Made by a program: the position numbers and the translations under genes. From UTCHB3 sp964371075 (GTDB lineage Bacteria; Bacteroidota; Ignavibacteria; Ignavibacteriales; Ignavibacteriaceae), in assembly GCA_964371075.1 (NCBI GenBank), contig CAYJKN010000004.1, forward strand, positions 124,001-188,000: DNA of 64,000 nucleotides, written 5' to 3'. This document shows positions 35,901 through 44,523 of the stretch, piece by piece; within the stretch, counting starts at the first letter, position 1, and the number at the start of each line of letters is the position of its first letter. The notes under the pieces were generated by a model. That model did no database searches. It was not told the origin of the DNA and worked only from the letters and a program-made list of their open reading frames with translations.

Positions 35901-36010
35901 AGCGTTAGTGACAGGAGTGGTAATCGTCCCGATTGCCCTCTACAGCATGAATGGCGTTAGGGGATAGTTCCACGGATATCACGGATTTAACACAGATTTT
36001 CACGGATAAC
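35901..36010 (+). repeat. Best full copy of the REP-like hairpin plus CACGGAT composite
   Basis: GTTAGTGACAGGAGT leads into GGTAATCG-TCC-CGATTGCC (8-bp stem, 3-base loop), a variable 30-base arm, GGCGTTAGGGGATAGTTC and then CACGGATATCACGGATTTAAC...TTTTCACGGAT. The same order is found at 59710 and, decayed, at 34237; the hairpin half is present in reverse at 2375. Confidence 0.8.
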
Positions 36011-36027
36011 TCTTTAACAAATATTAC

Positions 36028-36076
36028 CGAAGTTCTGAAGTTCCGAATCACCGAAGTTCCGAGGTTTTAAAACTCC
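36028..36076. repeat. Degenerate period-8 tandem repeat (GAAGTTCC type)
   Basis: GAAGTTCT, GAAGTTCC, GAATCACC, GAAGTTCC and GAGGTTTT follow with an 8-base step, ending about seven bases from the stop of the convergent SPOR gene. Confidence 0.75.
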
Positions 36077-36083
36077 TAAACTC

Positions 36084-37127
36084 TCACGCGGAACAGGGAA
36101 TTGAAAGATCTATTGCGGTTATATACCATTTACCGTCGATGAATCCAAAATAGATGCGGTATTTGTGGTAATATGGGACATTGTCCGATTGGGTAAGCAT
36201 CCAGATTGTTGCTGTTTCACATTTTTTTACTTTGTCGATGACCAACGGGTCTTCTTCATGATCGGGACGAAGAAATTTGATAAATTCTTTGGAGAGTGGA
36301 TCAACCTTCGACAAATAACACCCCGTTTTGCTCCAACTTTCGAGTTCACAACGATAAAGAGGAGCCGATTCAAATTTTGGCTGACACGATTTTGGAGGGA
36401 TTTTCATCATTGGATGATCCAGAATCGAATCGATCCTGTTATACCATGTTAAATTGATAAAAGCACCGGAATTTTCCATAACGGTAAAGCCCGTCTTAGG
36501 GTGGATATATTCATTCAACGCTTTTAATTCACCGATATTATAAACAATAAGCACGGAGTTATAAGTATTTAAGAGAGAAGAGACTTCCTCACTTATCCGT
36601 TTTTCTTTTTGTTTATCACTTTCAGTCATATTATCTGAAGTTTCAGCCTCTTGTCCTGATGGAAGAATTATCTCTTCATCTTCTTCCTTTACAGGTTTTT
36701 CCGGTTCTTCTTTCTTTTTAGGGACATTTTTTGCTTGATAAGTGTTTACAACTTTTGAATCTGAAGTAAATTCCATTACCCAAAGTTTTTTAAGTTTTAA
36801 ATCTTTTTGCAGCTGTTTTTTGTAAAATTCTGCATCAGTCCTTTTAGAAAAGAGACCTGCAACCACTCTATACCGGTTCTTTTTCATTTTGTCATTTTTT
36901 ACTATTCTTATCGCAACACCCTGTTCAGAGTATTTTTTCCCCATTTTTTTTGCGTCCTCAAGATTTGGTCCGGAAAGAAGGACAACTCCATATCCTTTTT
37001 CCAGAGGCACTATAACGCCGGTCCCGGGTATGAAGTAAAAGTTATTTGAGGAAACAGCAGGAGCAGCATAAACAATTGTCAGAAATAACACCAACAGGGA
37101 GAAACCAGGGAGGTGGAATTTGTTCAT
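36084..37127 (-). CDS. SPOR-domain periplasmic protein of unknown function
   Basis: 347 residues. A signal peptide (LLVLFLTIVYAAPAVSS) precedes a SPOR-like fold near residues 45-120 (GYGVVLLSGPNLEDAKKM ... NRYRVVAGLFSKRTDAEFYKKQL), which in other proteins binds denuded peptidoglycan. A charged Lys/Glu/Pro linker follows to ~175. The C-terminal ~170 residues form a domain with four cysteines and WYNRIDSIL/IYFGFIDGKWYITAID features that I do not recognise. It is monocistronic and convergent with the sigma operon. Confidence 0.75.
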   Translation of the reverse strand: MNKFHLPGFSLLVLFLTIVYAAPAVSSNNFYFIPGTGVIVPLEKGYGVVLLSGPNLEDAKKMGKKYSEQGVAIRIVKNDKMKKNRYRVVAGLFSKRTDAEFYKKQLQKDLKLKKLWVMEFTSDSKVVNTYQAKNVPKKKEEPEKPVKEEDEEIILPSGQEAETSDNMTESDKQKEKRISEEVSSLLNTYNSVLIVYNIGELKALNEYIHPKTGFTVMENSGAFINLTWYNRIDSILDHPMMKIPPKSCQPKFESAPLYRCELESWSKTGCYLSKVDPLSKEFIKFLRPDHEEDPLVIDKVKKCETATIWMLTQSDNVPYYHKYRIYFGFIDGKWYITAIDLSIPCSA

Positions 37128-37397
37128 TTATATGCTCGCGATAAGGGGTAATGACAAAGTGATGACAAATATCATTTTAGAATAACCGGTTGTAATAAAG
37201 CATTTTGTTTCATACTCTAAAATAAGAATAAAAATTTTAAATAGCTATATGATTTCAAAAGAGGAAACGAGTGAGGATTTACATCCATTTTCACTCGATA
37301 ATCACAAAAAAAATGCGATTAATCAATGAATTTGACAGTCTTATTGTTTTTTACTGTTTAAAACTTTCTTAACTTAATTTTAAAATCTGAGAAGTTT

Positions 37398-37733
37398 TTG
37401 ACACTTATAAAATACATTTTAAAATTCATCAAAACCCCCTGGTTTGAAGCAGTTTTATGGCTAATTGCTCTTCTCTACCTTCTTGTCTATGATCCATTCC
37501 AACAATCGGAATTCAGTTTTTGTGTTTTGGATAACCTTGGTTTCGAACATTGTCCGGGATGTGGACTTGGGAGATCAATTTCATATTTGATGCATGGGGA
37601 GATATCTGCTGCTTGGGAAACACACAAGATGGGAATGTTTGCCCTGGCAACTATAATTTTCAGGATCATTCAAATATCCGTAAATCAACTCAGATTAAGG
37701 CAAAAAAACCAGGCGCAATTGAGCAGTCGTTAG
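37398..37733 (+). CDS. DUF2752 membrane protein
   Basis: 111 residues from a TTG start. The DUF2752 signature CPGCGLGRSISYLMHGEI.AAW sits between a first helix (near residue 20) and a second (near 85). Two Cys in CPGCG could bind metal or be redox active; function unknown. It is commonly adjacent to TM2-domain genes in Bacteroidota, and a TM2 gene follows here. Confidence 0.8.
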   Translation: MTLIKYILKFIKTPWFEAVLWLIALLYLLVYDPFQQSEFSFCVLDNLGFEHCPGCGLGRSISYLMHGEISAAWETHKMGMFALATIIFRIIQISVNQLRLRQKNQAQLSSR

Positions 37734-37800
37734 AAAATATTTTTTTAATAATCCGTTATTTTTTAAAACCAATTTCATTCATTTATATAAGAGGTCAGCA

Positions 37801-38148
37801 ATGGCAAGAGCACAAGATTTTCTTCCCGCAGTTTCCTTTGAGGAGATGAGTTTCCTTGATAACTATTTCTCAAGGATCTCAGATGAGCAAGCAAGAGAAT
37901 TTTCCATGATGTATTCACAAAAAAGGAAAGATGCACAGACAGTTCTTATCCTTACCATACTTGGATTTTTTGTCGCAGGTGGTATTCAAAGATTTTATCT
38001 TGGACAGATAGGGATGGGAATCCTCTATTTGTTTACCGGTGGTTTGTGTCTGATTGGCACAATCATGGATCTTGTGAACAATAAAACGCTTACAAATGAA
38101 TTTAACATGAAAGCTGCACAAGAAGTTGCCATGTATATGCGTTTATAG
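37801..38148 (+). CDS. TM2-domain protein
   Basis: 115 residues. A soluble N-terminal ~45 residues is followed by the TM2 pair: ILGFFVAGGIQRFYLGQIGMG and LYLFTGGLCLIGTIMDLV, joined by the RFYLGQ turn typical of the family. Function unknown. It follows the DUF2752 gene by 67 bases. Confidence 0.85.
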   Translation: MARAQDFLPAVSFEEMSFLDNYFSRISDEQAREFSMMYSQKRKDAQTVLILTILGFFVAGGIQRFYLGQIGMGILYLFTGGLCLIGTIMDLVNNKTLTNEFNMKAAQEVAMYMRL

Positions 38149-38183
38149 TTACTTTTTCGACTTTTAAAAGACAGTAACTTTTT
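38147..38183 (+). terminator. AT-rich hairpin after the TM2 gene
   Basis: AGTTACT (38147-38153) pairs with AGTAACT (38173-38179), with an inner CTTTTAAAAG, and is followed by TTTTT. It lies on the stop codon of the TM2 gene. The stem is short and weak. Confidence 0.4.
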
Positions 38184-38199
38184 GTACATTTCCGTACAA
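38182..38199. promoter_or_regulatory. Inverted repeat upstream of the BCAT gene
   Basis: TTGTAC-ATTTCC-GTACAA is a perfect 6-bp inverted repeat with a 6-base spacer, 32 bases upstream of the TTG start. The geometry suits a dimeric regulator; none is assigned. Confidence 0.4.
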
Positions 38200-38230
38200 C
38201 TTTCACCCTAAAAATGAAAGGACGGGAGAC

Positions 38231-39316
38231 TTGGAAAATATTAAATATAATGTGTTCGAAAGGACAGAGCCTGTGGTATTACCAAAACAATTGGGTTTTG
38301 GAAGATACTTTACAGATAATATGTTTGTAATGGATTATTCACCTGATCGAGGGTGGCACAACCCCAGGATCACGGCAGTCAATTCGTTACAGATGCACCC
38401 TGCAACTACAGTTATACACTATGGTCAGACGATCTTTGAAGGATTAAAAGCATATTACACGCCAAACGGAGAAGTTCAGCTTTTCAGGCCGGAACAGAAT
38501 TTCATTAGATTGAACAATTCTGCCAGAAGAGTCTGTATGCCGGAAGTTGATGTGGATTTTTGTGTTGAGGCACTCAAAGAACTGATATGGATCGAAAGAG
38601 ACTGGGTTCCACGTGGAGAGAGTGATACTCTTTATGTGAGACCATTCATGTTTGGAACCGATCCATTTCTCGGTGTTAAGCCTTCTGAGACTTACACACT
38701 CATCATATTGTTATCACCCGTAGGGGCTTATAACCCTGAAGGGTTTAAACCTGTTAAAATATTGATACAGGACGAGTATGTTCGTACAGTCAGAAAAGGA
38801 CTTGGAGAATGTAAATCAGCCGGTAACTATGCAGCAAGCATGGCTGGCACCGAAATTGCCCATAAAGCAGGTTGCACTCAAACTCTTTGGCTTGATGCAG
38901 TTGAATTGAAGTATATTGAAGAAGTCGGAATGATGAATATCTTTGTACAGTTCAAAGATGAAGTTGCAACCCCAATGCTTTCAGGCGGTATTCTGCCCGG
39001 AATCACAAGGAAGTCGGCTATTCAAATACTCAGCGACTGGGGTTACAATGTTAACGAACGGCTTATTTCTTTAGAGGAGCTGCTCACAAGGTATGAAAAA
39101 GGCGAAGTGCTTGAAGTTTTTGGAACAGGCACGGCTGCAATTATTTCTTCTGTTTGTGAAATCAAATACAAAGAAAAAAGTCTCGTTTTCTGCGATCAAC
39201 AAGTTGGTAAACTTGCTGAACGGCTCTTTAATGAACTGACAGGCATTCAGAGAGGCATCATTGAAGACCGCTATGGCTGGACAGCCAAAGTGGAAGCTCA
39301 AACGATTACCACCTGA
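38231..39316 (+). CDS. ilvE: Branched-chain amino acid aminotransferase
   Basis: 361 residues from a TTG start with GGGAG just upstream. It is a fold-type IV PLP enzyme of the longer BCAT type: HYGQTIFEGLKAY, RPFMFGTDPFLG, the PLP lysine Lys195 in ECKSAGNYA and EEVGMMNIF. It transfers the amino group of Leu, Ile and Val to 2-oxoglutarate, in synthesis or breakdown. A clear terminator follows. Downstream genes for peptide breakdown hint at a catabolic use (inference). Confidence 0.92.
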   Translation: MENIKYNVFERTEPVVLPKQLGFGRYFTDNMFVMDYSPDRGWHNPRITAVNSLQMHPATTVIHYGQTIFEGLKAYYTPNGEVQLFRPEQNFIRLNNSARRVCMPEVDVDFCVEALKELIWIERDWVPRGESDTLYVRPFMFGTDPFLGVKPSETYTLIILLSPVGAYNPEGFKPVKILIQDEYVRTVRKGLGECKSAGNYAASMAGTEIAHKAGCTQTLWLDAVELKYIEEVGMMNIFVQFKDEVATPMLSGGILPGITRKSAIQILSDWGYNVNERLISLEELLTRYEKGEVLEVFGTGTAAIISSVCEIKYKEKSLVFCDQQVGKLAERLFNELTGIQRGIIEDRYGWTAKVEAQTITT

Positions 39317-39335
39317 CCCAATAATAAAGTTACAC

Positions 39336-39373
39336 AAAGCTGCCCTGACTCATCTCGGGGCAGCTTTTTTTTT
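39336..39373 (+). terminator. Rho-independent terminator of ilvE
   Basis: AAAGCTGCCC pairs with GGGCAGCTTT around a 12-base loop and is followed by a run of T to 39373. A period-8 repeat begins directly after the T-tract. Confidence 0.88.
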
Positions 39374-39480
39374 AGAACTTCAGGACTCCGGAACTTCAGA
39401 GTTCCAGAACTTCTGTATCGCAGTGGTACTGCGGTTCCGAAACACAGAGGTTTTGAGGTTCCTAAGTGCTGCGGTTCTCC
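39374..39480. repeat. Period-8 repeat in both orientations (AGAACTTC then GAGGTTCC)
   Basis: AGAACTTC, AGGACTCC, GGAACTTC, AGAGTTCC and AGAACTTC are followed, after a short break, by GAGGTTTT, GAGGTTCC and GCGGTTCT. The first half is roughly the reverse complement of the second, so the block could fold back on itself. The rest of the spacer to 39563 holds nothing else apparent. Confidence 0.7.
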
Positions 39481-39563
39481 TGAAAGGTTGAGAGAATTTT
39501 GACTAAATTTAGTAATTTGCAGAATGAATTAATTGATCCTCAAACAAATTTTGGACAAACCAG

Positions 39564-41729
39564 ATGTTTCCATTCCTTAAACGATACAAATTGAATTTTT
39601 TCCTTTTTACACTTTTGCTGATTTTATCAGGTTCGAAGATTCTTGATGAAGGTATGTTTCCGCTCAGCGAGATTCCGGGTCTTAACCTGAGGGAAGCGGG
39701 ACTGAAAATTGATGTGAAGGAGATTTATAATCCTGATGGAGTCAGTCTTATAGATGCTTTGGTAAAACTCAGGGGATGTACAGGATCATTTGTATCTGAG
39801 GATGGATTAATCTTAACCAACCACCACTGTTCTTTTGGGGATATCGCAGCTGCCAGTAGTGCAGAAAACAATTATCTCGAGAATGGATTTATAGCAAAAG
39901 ACAGAGATCAAGAGCTCCCTGCTAAGGGGCAGTCCTGTCAAATTACAGTTGGTTATTCAGATGTATCAAAAGAAATTCTTGATGCCGCCGCAGGTAAGGA
40001 GTCTTCTGACCGGGTTGATGCAATAAACAAAGCGAGGAAAAAACTGGTTGAAGAAGCTCAAAAAGAGCCGGGAATAAAAGCAGAGGTTTCCGAAATGTTC
40101 ATCGGAAAAACCTATATCCTGTTTAAATATCTTGAACTAAAAGATGTCAGACTTGTGTATGCTCCACCAAGAGCAATTGGTGAATTTGGAGGAGAGACAG
40201 ATAATTGGGTTTGGCCCCGCCATACAGGCGACTTTTCATTTCTTAGAGCATATGTGGCTCCGGACGGTTCACCGGCTGAGTATGCAAAAGAGAATGTCCC
40301 ATATAAACCTAAAAAATTTATTCCCGTAAATCCTGATGGCGTCCAGGAAAACGATTTTATTTTTGTGCTCGGTTATCCCGGAACGACCTATAGAAATCGT
40401 CCCTCTGAGTTTCTGAAACTCCACAGAGATGTAAGATTGCCATATATGCAACAGGTGTTTGCATCGATTATCTCAAATTTTGAAGAGTTAAGTGCACAGA
40501 ACCTCGACTGGAAGTTGAAACTTGACCCTCAAATCAAGACAATGGCAAATACTGAGAAGAACTACAGAGGAAAACTTGCCGGTTTTAACAAAGTGGATAT
40601 TATTGGTCAAAAGGAGAAAGAGGAAGTTGAAATAGAGAAGTTTATCGCGGGTGATTCAGAACTGCGTACAAAATATTCCGGATTGATGCAAAAAATAAAA
40701 AAAGAATATGAGCCCCTCAATCAGGTTACTACTATCAATTTGTTTGGCATTATTCTTTCCCGTTTTTCAACCACCTACCAAATTGGTGAATTGATGGCGG
40801 AGTATATGTCTGCCAAATCTTTACCAGACCAAAGCAGACCAAATATCTTTAAAGATAAAAACAAGGCGATGCTTCAGGCCACAATCGATGAATTTTTTGA
40901 TGGCTATATACCCGAAGCTGATCTCAACCAATTTAAAATTATAGTTGCGGATGCTGCAAAAAGAAGCGAATTTAGAGATATCAAAGTGCTTCAAAGATTT
41001 TTTACAAATCGTCCTGCCTCTGTTGAAGCCGAGGAATACTTTAAAGAGATCACATCAAAAACTCGACTTCTTAATAAAACAACTTTTGTGGAATTACTAA
41101 ATCTGGCTCCGGAAGAATTTGAAAAACTGAATGATCCGCTGGTGGCGATGTACAAAGAATATCTTGAAGAGTTTGATTCTTTCGCCGAGATAGCTAAAAA
41201 CGCAGAAGGAAATCTTAATTCACTTCTTGCAGATTTTATTGAGGTTAAAAAGTTATATCTTAGCAGTTCGTTTATCCCGGATGCAAATTCCACTCTTCGT
41301 CTAACCTATGGTTATATAAAGGGTTATACACCTGCTGATGCAACCTATTATAAACCATTCACAACCCTTACCGGCTTGATTGAAAAAAGTTACACAGGGA
41401 ATCCCGATTATGTGTTACCTCCAAAATTAAAAGAATTGTGGAATAACAAAGACTATGGCAGATTTAAAGATGAGAAACTTGATGATCTTCCGGTGGCCAT
41501 TCTTTATAATCTTGATACAACCGGCGGTAATTCGGGAAGTCCTGTTCTTGATGCATGGGGAAGACTTATCGGCTTAAATTTTGATCGTGCCTATGGGGCA
41601 ACAATAAATGATTATGCATGGAGCGAGGCTTACAGCAGATCAATTGGTGTGGATATTCGATATGTGTTATGGAATATTGAGAAAGTTGGTGGAGCCCATA
41701 ACTTACTCGCAGAACTTGGGGTAAACTGA
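39564..41729 (+). CDS. S46-family dipeptidyl-peptidase, DPP11-like
   Basis: 721 residues. An N-terminal signal/anchor (FFLFTLLLILSGS) precedes a chymotrypsin-fold protease with a helical insert. The catalytic His is in ILTNHHC (87-88) and the nucleophile is Ser657 in TTGGNSGSPVL; GETDNWVWPRHTGDFSFLR supplies the Asp region. Arg675 lies 18 residues after the nucleophile, where DPP11 has the Arg that selects Asp/Glu at P1 and DPP7 has Gly. It should release dipeptides from peptides in the periplasm. The TetR gene overlaps its stop. Confidence 0.9.
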   Translation: MFPFLKRYKLNFFLFTLLLILSGSKILDEGMFPLSEIPGLNLREAGLKIDVKEIYNPDGVSLIDALVKLRGCTGSFVSEDGLILTNHHCSFGDIAAASSAENNYLENGFIAKDRDQELPAKGQSCQITVGYSDVSKEILDAAAGKESSDRVDAINKARKKLVEEAQKEPGIKAEVSEMFIGKTYILFKYLELKDVRLVYAPPRAIGEFGGETDNWVWPRHTGDFSFLRAYVAPDGSPAEYAKENVPYKPKKFIPVNPDGVQENDFIFVLGYPGTTYRNRPSEFLKLHRDVRLPYMQQVFASIISNFEELSAQNLDWKLKLDPQIKTMANTEKNYRGKLAGFNKVDIIGQKEKEEVEIEKFIAGDSELRTKYSGLMQKIKKEYEPLNQVTTINLFGIILSRFSTTYQIGELMAEYMSAKSLPDQSRPNIFKDKNKAMLQATIDEFFDGYIPEADLNQFKIIVADAAKRSEFRDIKVLQRFFTNRPASVEAEEYFKEITSKTRLLNKTTFVELLNLAPEEFEKLNDPLVAMYKEYLEEFDSFAEIAKNAEGNLNSLLADFIEVKKLYLSSSFIPDANSTLRLTYGYIKGYTPADATYYKPFTTLTGLIEKSYTGNPDYVLPPKLKELWNNKDYGRFKDEKLDDLPVAILYNLDTTGGNSGSPVLDAWGRLIGLNFDRAYGATINDYAWSEAYSRSIGVDIRYVLWNIEKVGGAHNLLAELGVN

Positions 41730-42295
41730 TGCTCCCAACCGGAAAGTCGGCTTTACCTAAAGAGCCAACCTACGATAGAATTCTTGCAACGGCATCTGCG
41801 CAAATCCTCAAAAAGGGGATTCGGGATACCAGCCTTGCTGATATTGCAAAAAGTATAAAAATCAGCAAAGGAACTCTCTATTATCACTTTCGCTCAAAAG
41901 ACAGTTTGATTGAAGAAATTGCAAGGAAAAATTTTGAAGAAGTTGCTGAACGGATAGTTTTGGGACTTAAAGACTTAAAAGCAAAAAAGGGGAGTGACAT
42001 TGTGGGTGTCACTCTCTCTGCCCTTACATCAGAGCCCCAAAACGCCAAAATTCTTCATTTTATCTGGCTTGAAATCTTAACCGGTAACCGTAAACTCGGC
42101 TTTAAGATCATCAAAATATTTCAGCAGACCAAAGAGACAATTACAACAGCTCTACTTCCATTTTGCAAAACAAAAGAGGATGCAATCCTTCTCTCTGGAA
42201 TGATCATCGCCCTCGCTGAAGGAATTAACCTCGGCGACATGTTGGGAACCAACGAGTTGGAAGCAGCTGAAGTTGTGAAGTTTCTCAAAGTGTAG
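41729..42295 (+). CDS. TetR/AcrR-family transcription regulator
   Basis: 188 residues. The N-terminal helix-turn-helix is DTSLADIAKSIKISKGTLYYHFRSKDSLIEE; the C-terminal ligand domain is helical and diverged. The ATG overlaps the S46 peptidase stop (TGATG), so the two are co-translated. Possible targets are the peptidase or the OPT operon, but no operator was identified. Confidence 0.88.
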   Translation: MLPTGKSALPKEPTYDRILATASAQILKKGIRDTSLADIAKSIKISKGTLYYHFRSKDSLIEEIARKNFEEVAERIVLGLKDLKAKKGSDIVGVTLSALTSEPQNAKILHFIWLEILTGNRKLGFKIIKIFQQTKETITTALLPFCKTKEDAILLSGMIIALAEGINLGDMLGTNELEAAEVVKFLKV

Positions 42296-42297
42296 GC

Positions 42298-42368
42298 CGG
42301 AACTTCCGAACTTCAGAGATTCGGACCTTCGGAGATTCAGACCTCCGGAACTTCGGAGATTCAGATAT
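42298..42368. repeat. Degenerate period-8 tandem repeat (GGAACTTC type)
   Basis: GGAACTTC, CGAACTTC, AGAGATTC, GGACCTTC, GGAGATTC, AGACCTCC, GGAACTTC, GGAGATTC and AGATATC follow the tetR stop with an exact 8-base step. It is the reverse orientation of the CAAGTTCT block that follows. Confidence 0.8.
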
Positions 42369-42407
42369 CAAGAGTTTACATAGTTAGGAGTTCTCATGTA
42401 CCCTGCA

Positions 42408-42499
42408 CTCAAGTTCTAAAGTTCTCAAGTTCTAAGGTTCTCAAGTTCTCAAGTTCTCATGTTTGTCAAGTTCTAAACTCCTCAAGTCTCTCAAATTCT
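42408..42499. repeat. Period-8 tandem repeat (CAAGTTCT type)
   Basis: CAAGTTCT, AAAGTTCT, CAAGTTCT, AAGGTTCT, CAAGTTCT and CAAGTTCT, then decayed units. With the preceding GGAACTTC block it makes a long imperfect inverted repeat in the tetR-OPT spacer. Confidence 0.8.
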
Positions 42500-42572
42500 T
42501 CTCTTGTTATTTCCTAATTAATAGGTAAATTGTGGTTTCTATTTTTTGGTAATCAATAAATCCGGGATAATT

Positions 42573-44519
42573 ATGGCTCAAAACGGACAAAATGAGAAAA
42601 CCTTCAAGCCTTACATCGCTGCAACGGACTTTATTCCAGAATTTACACCAAAAGCTATCATTCTTGGTGCATTATTTGGAATCATTTTTGGTGCGGCAAC
42701 AGTTTATTTAGGCTTAAAAGTTGGTTTAACTGTAAGTGCCTCCATTCCAATTGCCGTATTGGCGATTGCAGTGTTTAAAAAAATCGGCAAATCAACCATT
42801 CTTGAAAATAATATAGTACAGACCATCGGTTCGGCCGGTGAGTCGGTAGCTGCAGGTGTTGTATTTACAATCCCTGCTTTATTATTTTTAGACGGTGGTA
42901 TTGAATATTTCGAATATTTTCAGATATTTGTTCTGGCACTTGCCGGCGGTATTCTTGGTGTACTTTTTATGGTACCCTTGCGCCGTTCGCTGATAGTAAA
43001 AGAACATGGTGTTTTACCTTATCCGGAAGGAACTGCATGCGCTGATGTTTTGGTTGCAGGCGAAAAAGGCGGAAACCTTGCCCAAAAAGTTTATTACGGC
43101 TTGGGAATATCATTTGGTTACAAAGTGCTAATGTCGGTTTTTGGTCTCTGGAAAGAGGCACCTGCCTATACATTCAGCAAAGATTCGGCTCTTCCAAACG
43201 GTACAGTAATGGGTGAAATATCTCCAGAGTTACTTGGTGTTGGTTATATAATCGGACCCAAAATTGCAGGCATAATGGTTGCCGGCGGTGTTCTTTCATG
43301 GCTGGTTCTTATTCCATTAATAACGCTTATTGGCAGTGGATTGGAAACCGCGTTTCCACCGGTAAAAGCACAACTTATCAGAGATATGTCAGCTCGTGAA
43401 ATCTGGGGTAATTATATTCGGTACATTGGTGCCGGAGCGGTTACTTTTGGTGGTATTATGACATTGATCAAAACCCTTCCGACCATCGTAAGTGCTTTTA
43501 AAGATTCGATTGGTGACTTTAAAGCCGGTTCTGCCGGAAAGAGTACACTCAGAACGGAAAAAGACTTACCACTCGTATTTGTACTTGTTGGTGCAGTTGT
43601 TCTTGTTGCTTTCATGGCAATTATCCCATCCATTCCAACAAACTTTCTTTCAGCGGTAATGATCGTGGTTTTTGGCTTTTTCTTTGTGACAGTGTCATCG
43701 AGAATTGTGGGAATCATCGGTTCATCCTCCAACCCTATATCGGGGATGACAATTGCAACCCTGATGGCGACAAGTCTTATTTTTGTGGGACTTGGCTGGA
43801 CAGGCAGTGCTCATCAACCGATAGCATTGGTTGTTGGTTCCATTGTGTGTATCGCAGCCGCAAATGCGGGTGCCACCTCACAGGATCTTAAAACTGGTTA
43901 CATTGTTGGTGCAACTCCAATCAAGCAGCAGTATGGACTTATCATTGGTGTTGTTGCCTCGTCTGTTGTAATTGGTGCCACTATGTTGATCCTCAACAAT
44001 GCAATAGGAATTGGAGCTGATTCAACCGTTTCGGCCAATCCACTTCCTGCACCACAAGCAACTTTAATGGCTACAGTTATAAAAGGACTTCTTTCACAGG
44101 ATCTTCCCTGGGGTCTAGTAGTAACAGGCATGGGAATTTCGGCAGTTCTTGAACTTGCAGGGGTAAGATCACTTCCATTTGCAGTGGGTGCATACCTTCC
44201 ACTTTCCACCACAGCCCCAATATTCCTTGGTGGTTTGGTTAAGTGGTTTGTTGAGAAAAAGAACAGTTCAAAAGAAGATGACGGTGAAATTGGACCGGGA
44301 GCATTATTCAGTTCAGGTCTTATAGCCGGTGGATCACTTACAGGTATTCTTCTTGCAGTATTAATTGCAACAGAAGTTGAAGCCGGTAAAAATGTTATTG
44401 ATGTTGTGCATTTGGGTCTTGTTGAAGGATTGGGCGGCGCGGGAGATTTGATCTCTCTTGGCGTTTTTGTTCTCCTTGGATATGGCCTTTATAAAGTAGC
44501 AACCCCAAAACAGAAATAA
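42573..44519 (+). CDS. OPT-family oligopeptide transporter
   Basis: 648 residues from the ATG at 42573 (MAQNG); a TTG at 42546 in frame is less likely. About fourteen to sixteen membrane helices. Family traits are YLGLKVGLTVSASIPIAVLAI near the N-terminus, GSAGESVAAGVVFTIPAL and PYPEGTACADVLVAGE, and later SSNPISGMT. It imports small peptides by proton symport (family knowledge). The downstream genes for a PqqD-like protein and the peptidase PepD make a peptide-use operon. Confidence 0.9.
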   Translation: MAQNGQNEKTFKPYIAATDFIPEFTPKAIILGALFGIIFGAATVYLGLKVGLTVSASIPIAVLAIAVFKKIGKSTILENNIVQTIGSAGESVAAGVVFTIPALLFLDGGIEYFEYFQIFVLALAGGILGVLFMVPLRRSLIVKEHGVLPYPEGTACADVLVAGEKGGNLAQKVYYGLGISFGYKVLMSVFGLWKEAPAYTFSKDSALPNGTVMGEISPELLGVGYIIGPKIAGIMVAGGVLSWLVLIPLITLIGSGLETAFPPVKAQLIRDMSAREIWGNYIRYIGAGAVTFGGIMTLIKTLPTIVSAFKDSIGDFKAGSAGKSTLRTEKDLPLVFVLVGAVVLVAFMAIIPSIPTNFLSAVMIVVFGFFFVTVSSRIVGIIGSSSNPISGMTIATLMATSLIFVGLGWTGSAHQPIALVVGSIVCIAAANAGATSQDLKTGYIVGATPIKQQYGLIIGVVASSVVIGATMLILNNAIGIGADSTVSANPLPAPQATLMATVIKGLLSQDLPWGLVVTGMGISAVLELAGVRSLPFAVGAYLPLSTTAPIFLGGLVKWFVEKKNSSKEDDGEIGPGALFSSGLIAGGSLTGILLAVLIATEVEAGKNVIDVVHLGLVEGLGGAGDLISLGVFVLLGYGLYKVATPKQK

Positions 44520-44523
44520 CGAT

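Noticed and set aside
39502..39513. Perfect palindrome ACTAAATTTAGT before the S46 gene
   Set aside because: Short and AT-only apart from its ends; expected by chance in such DNA.
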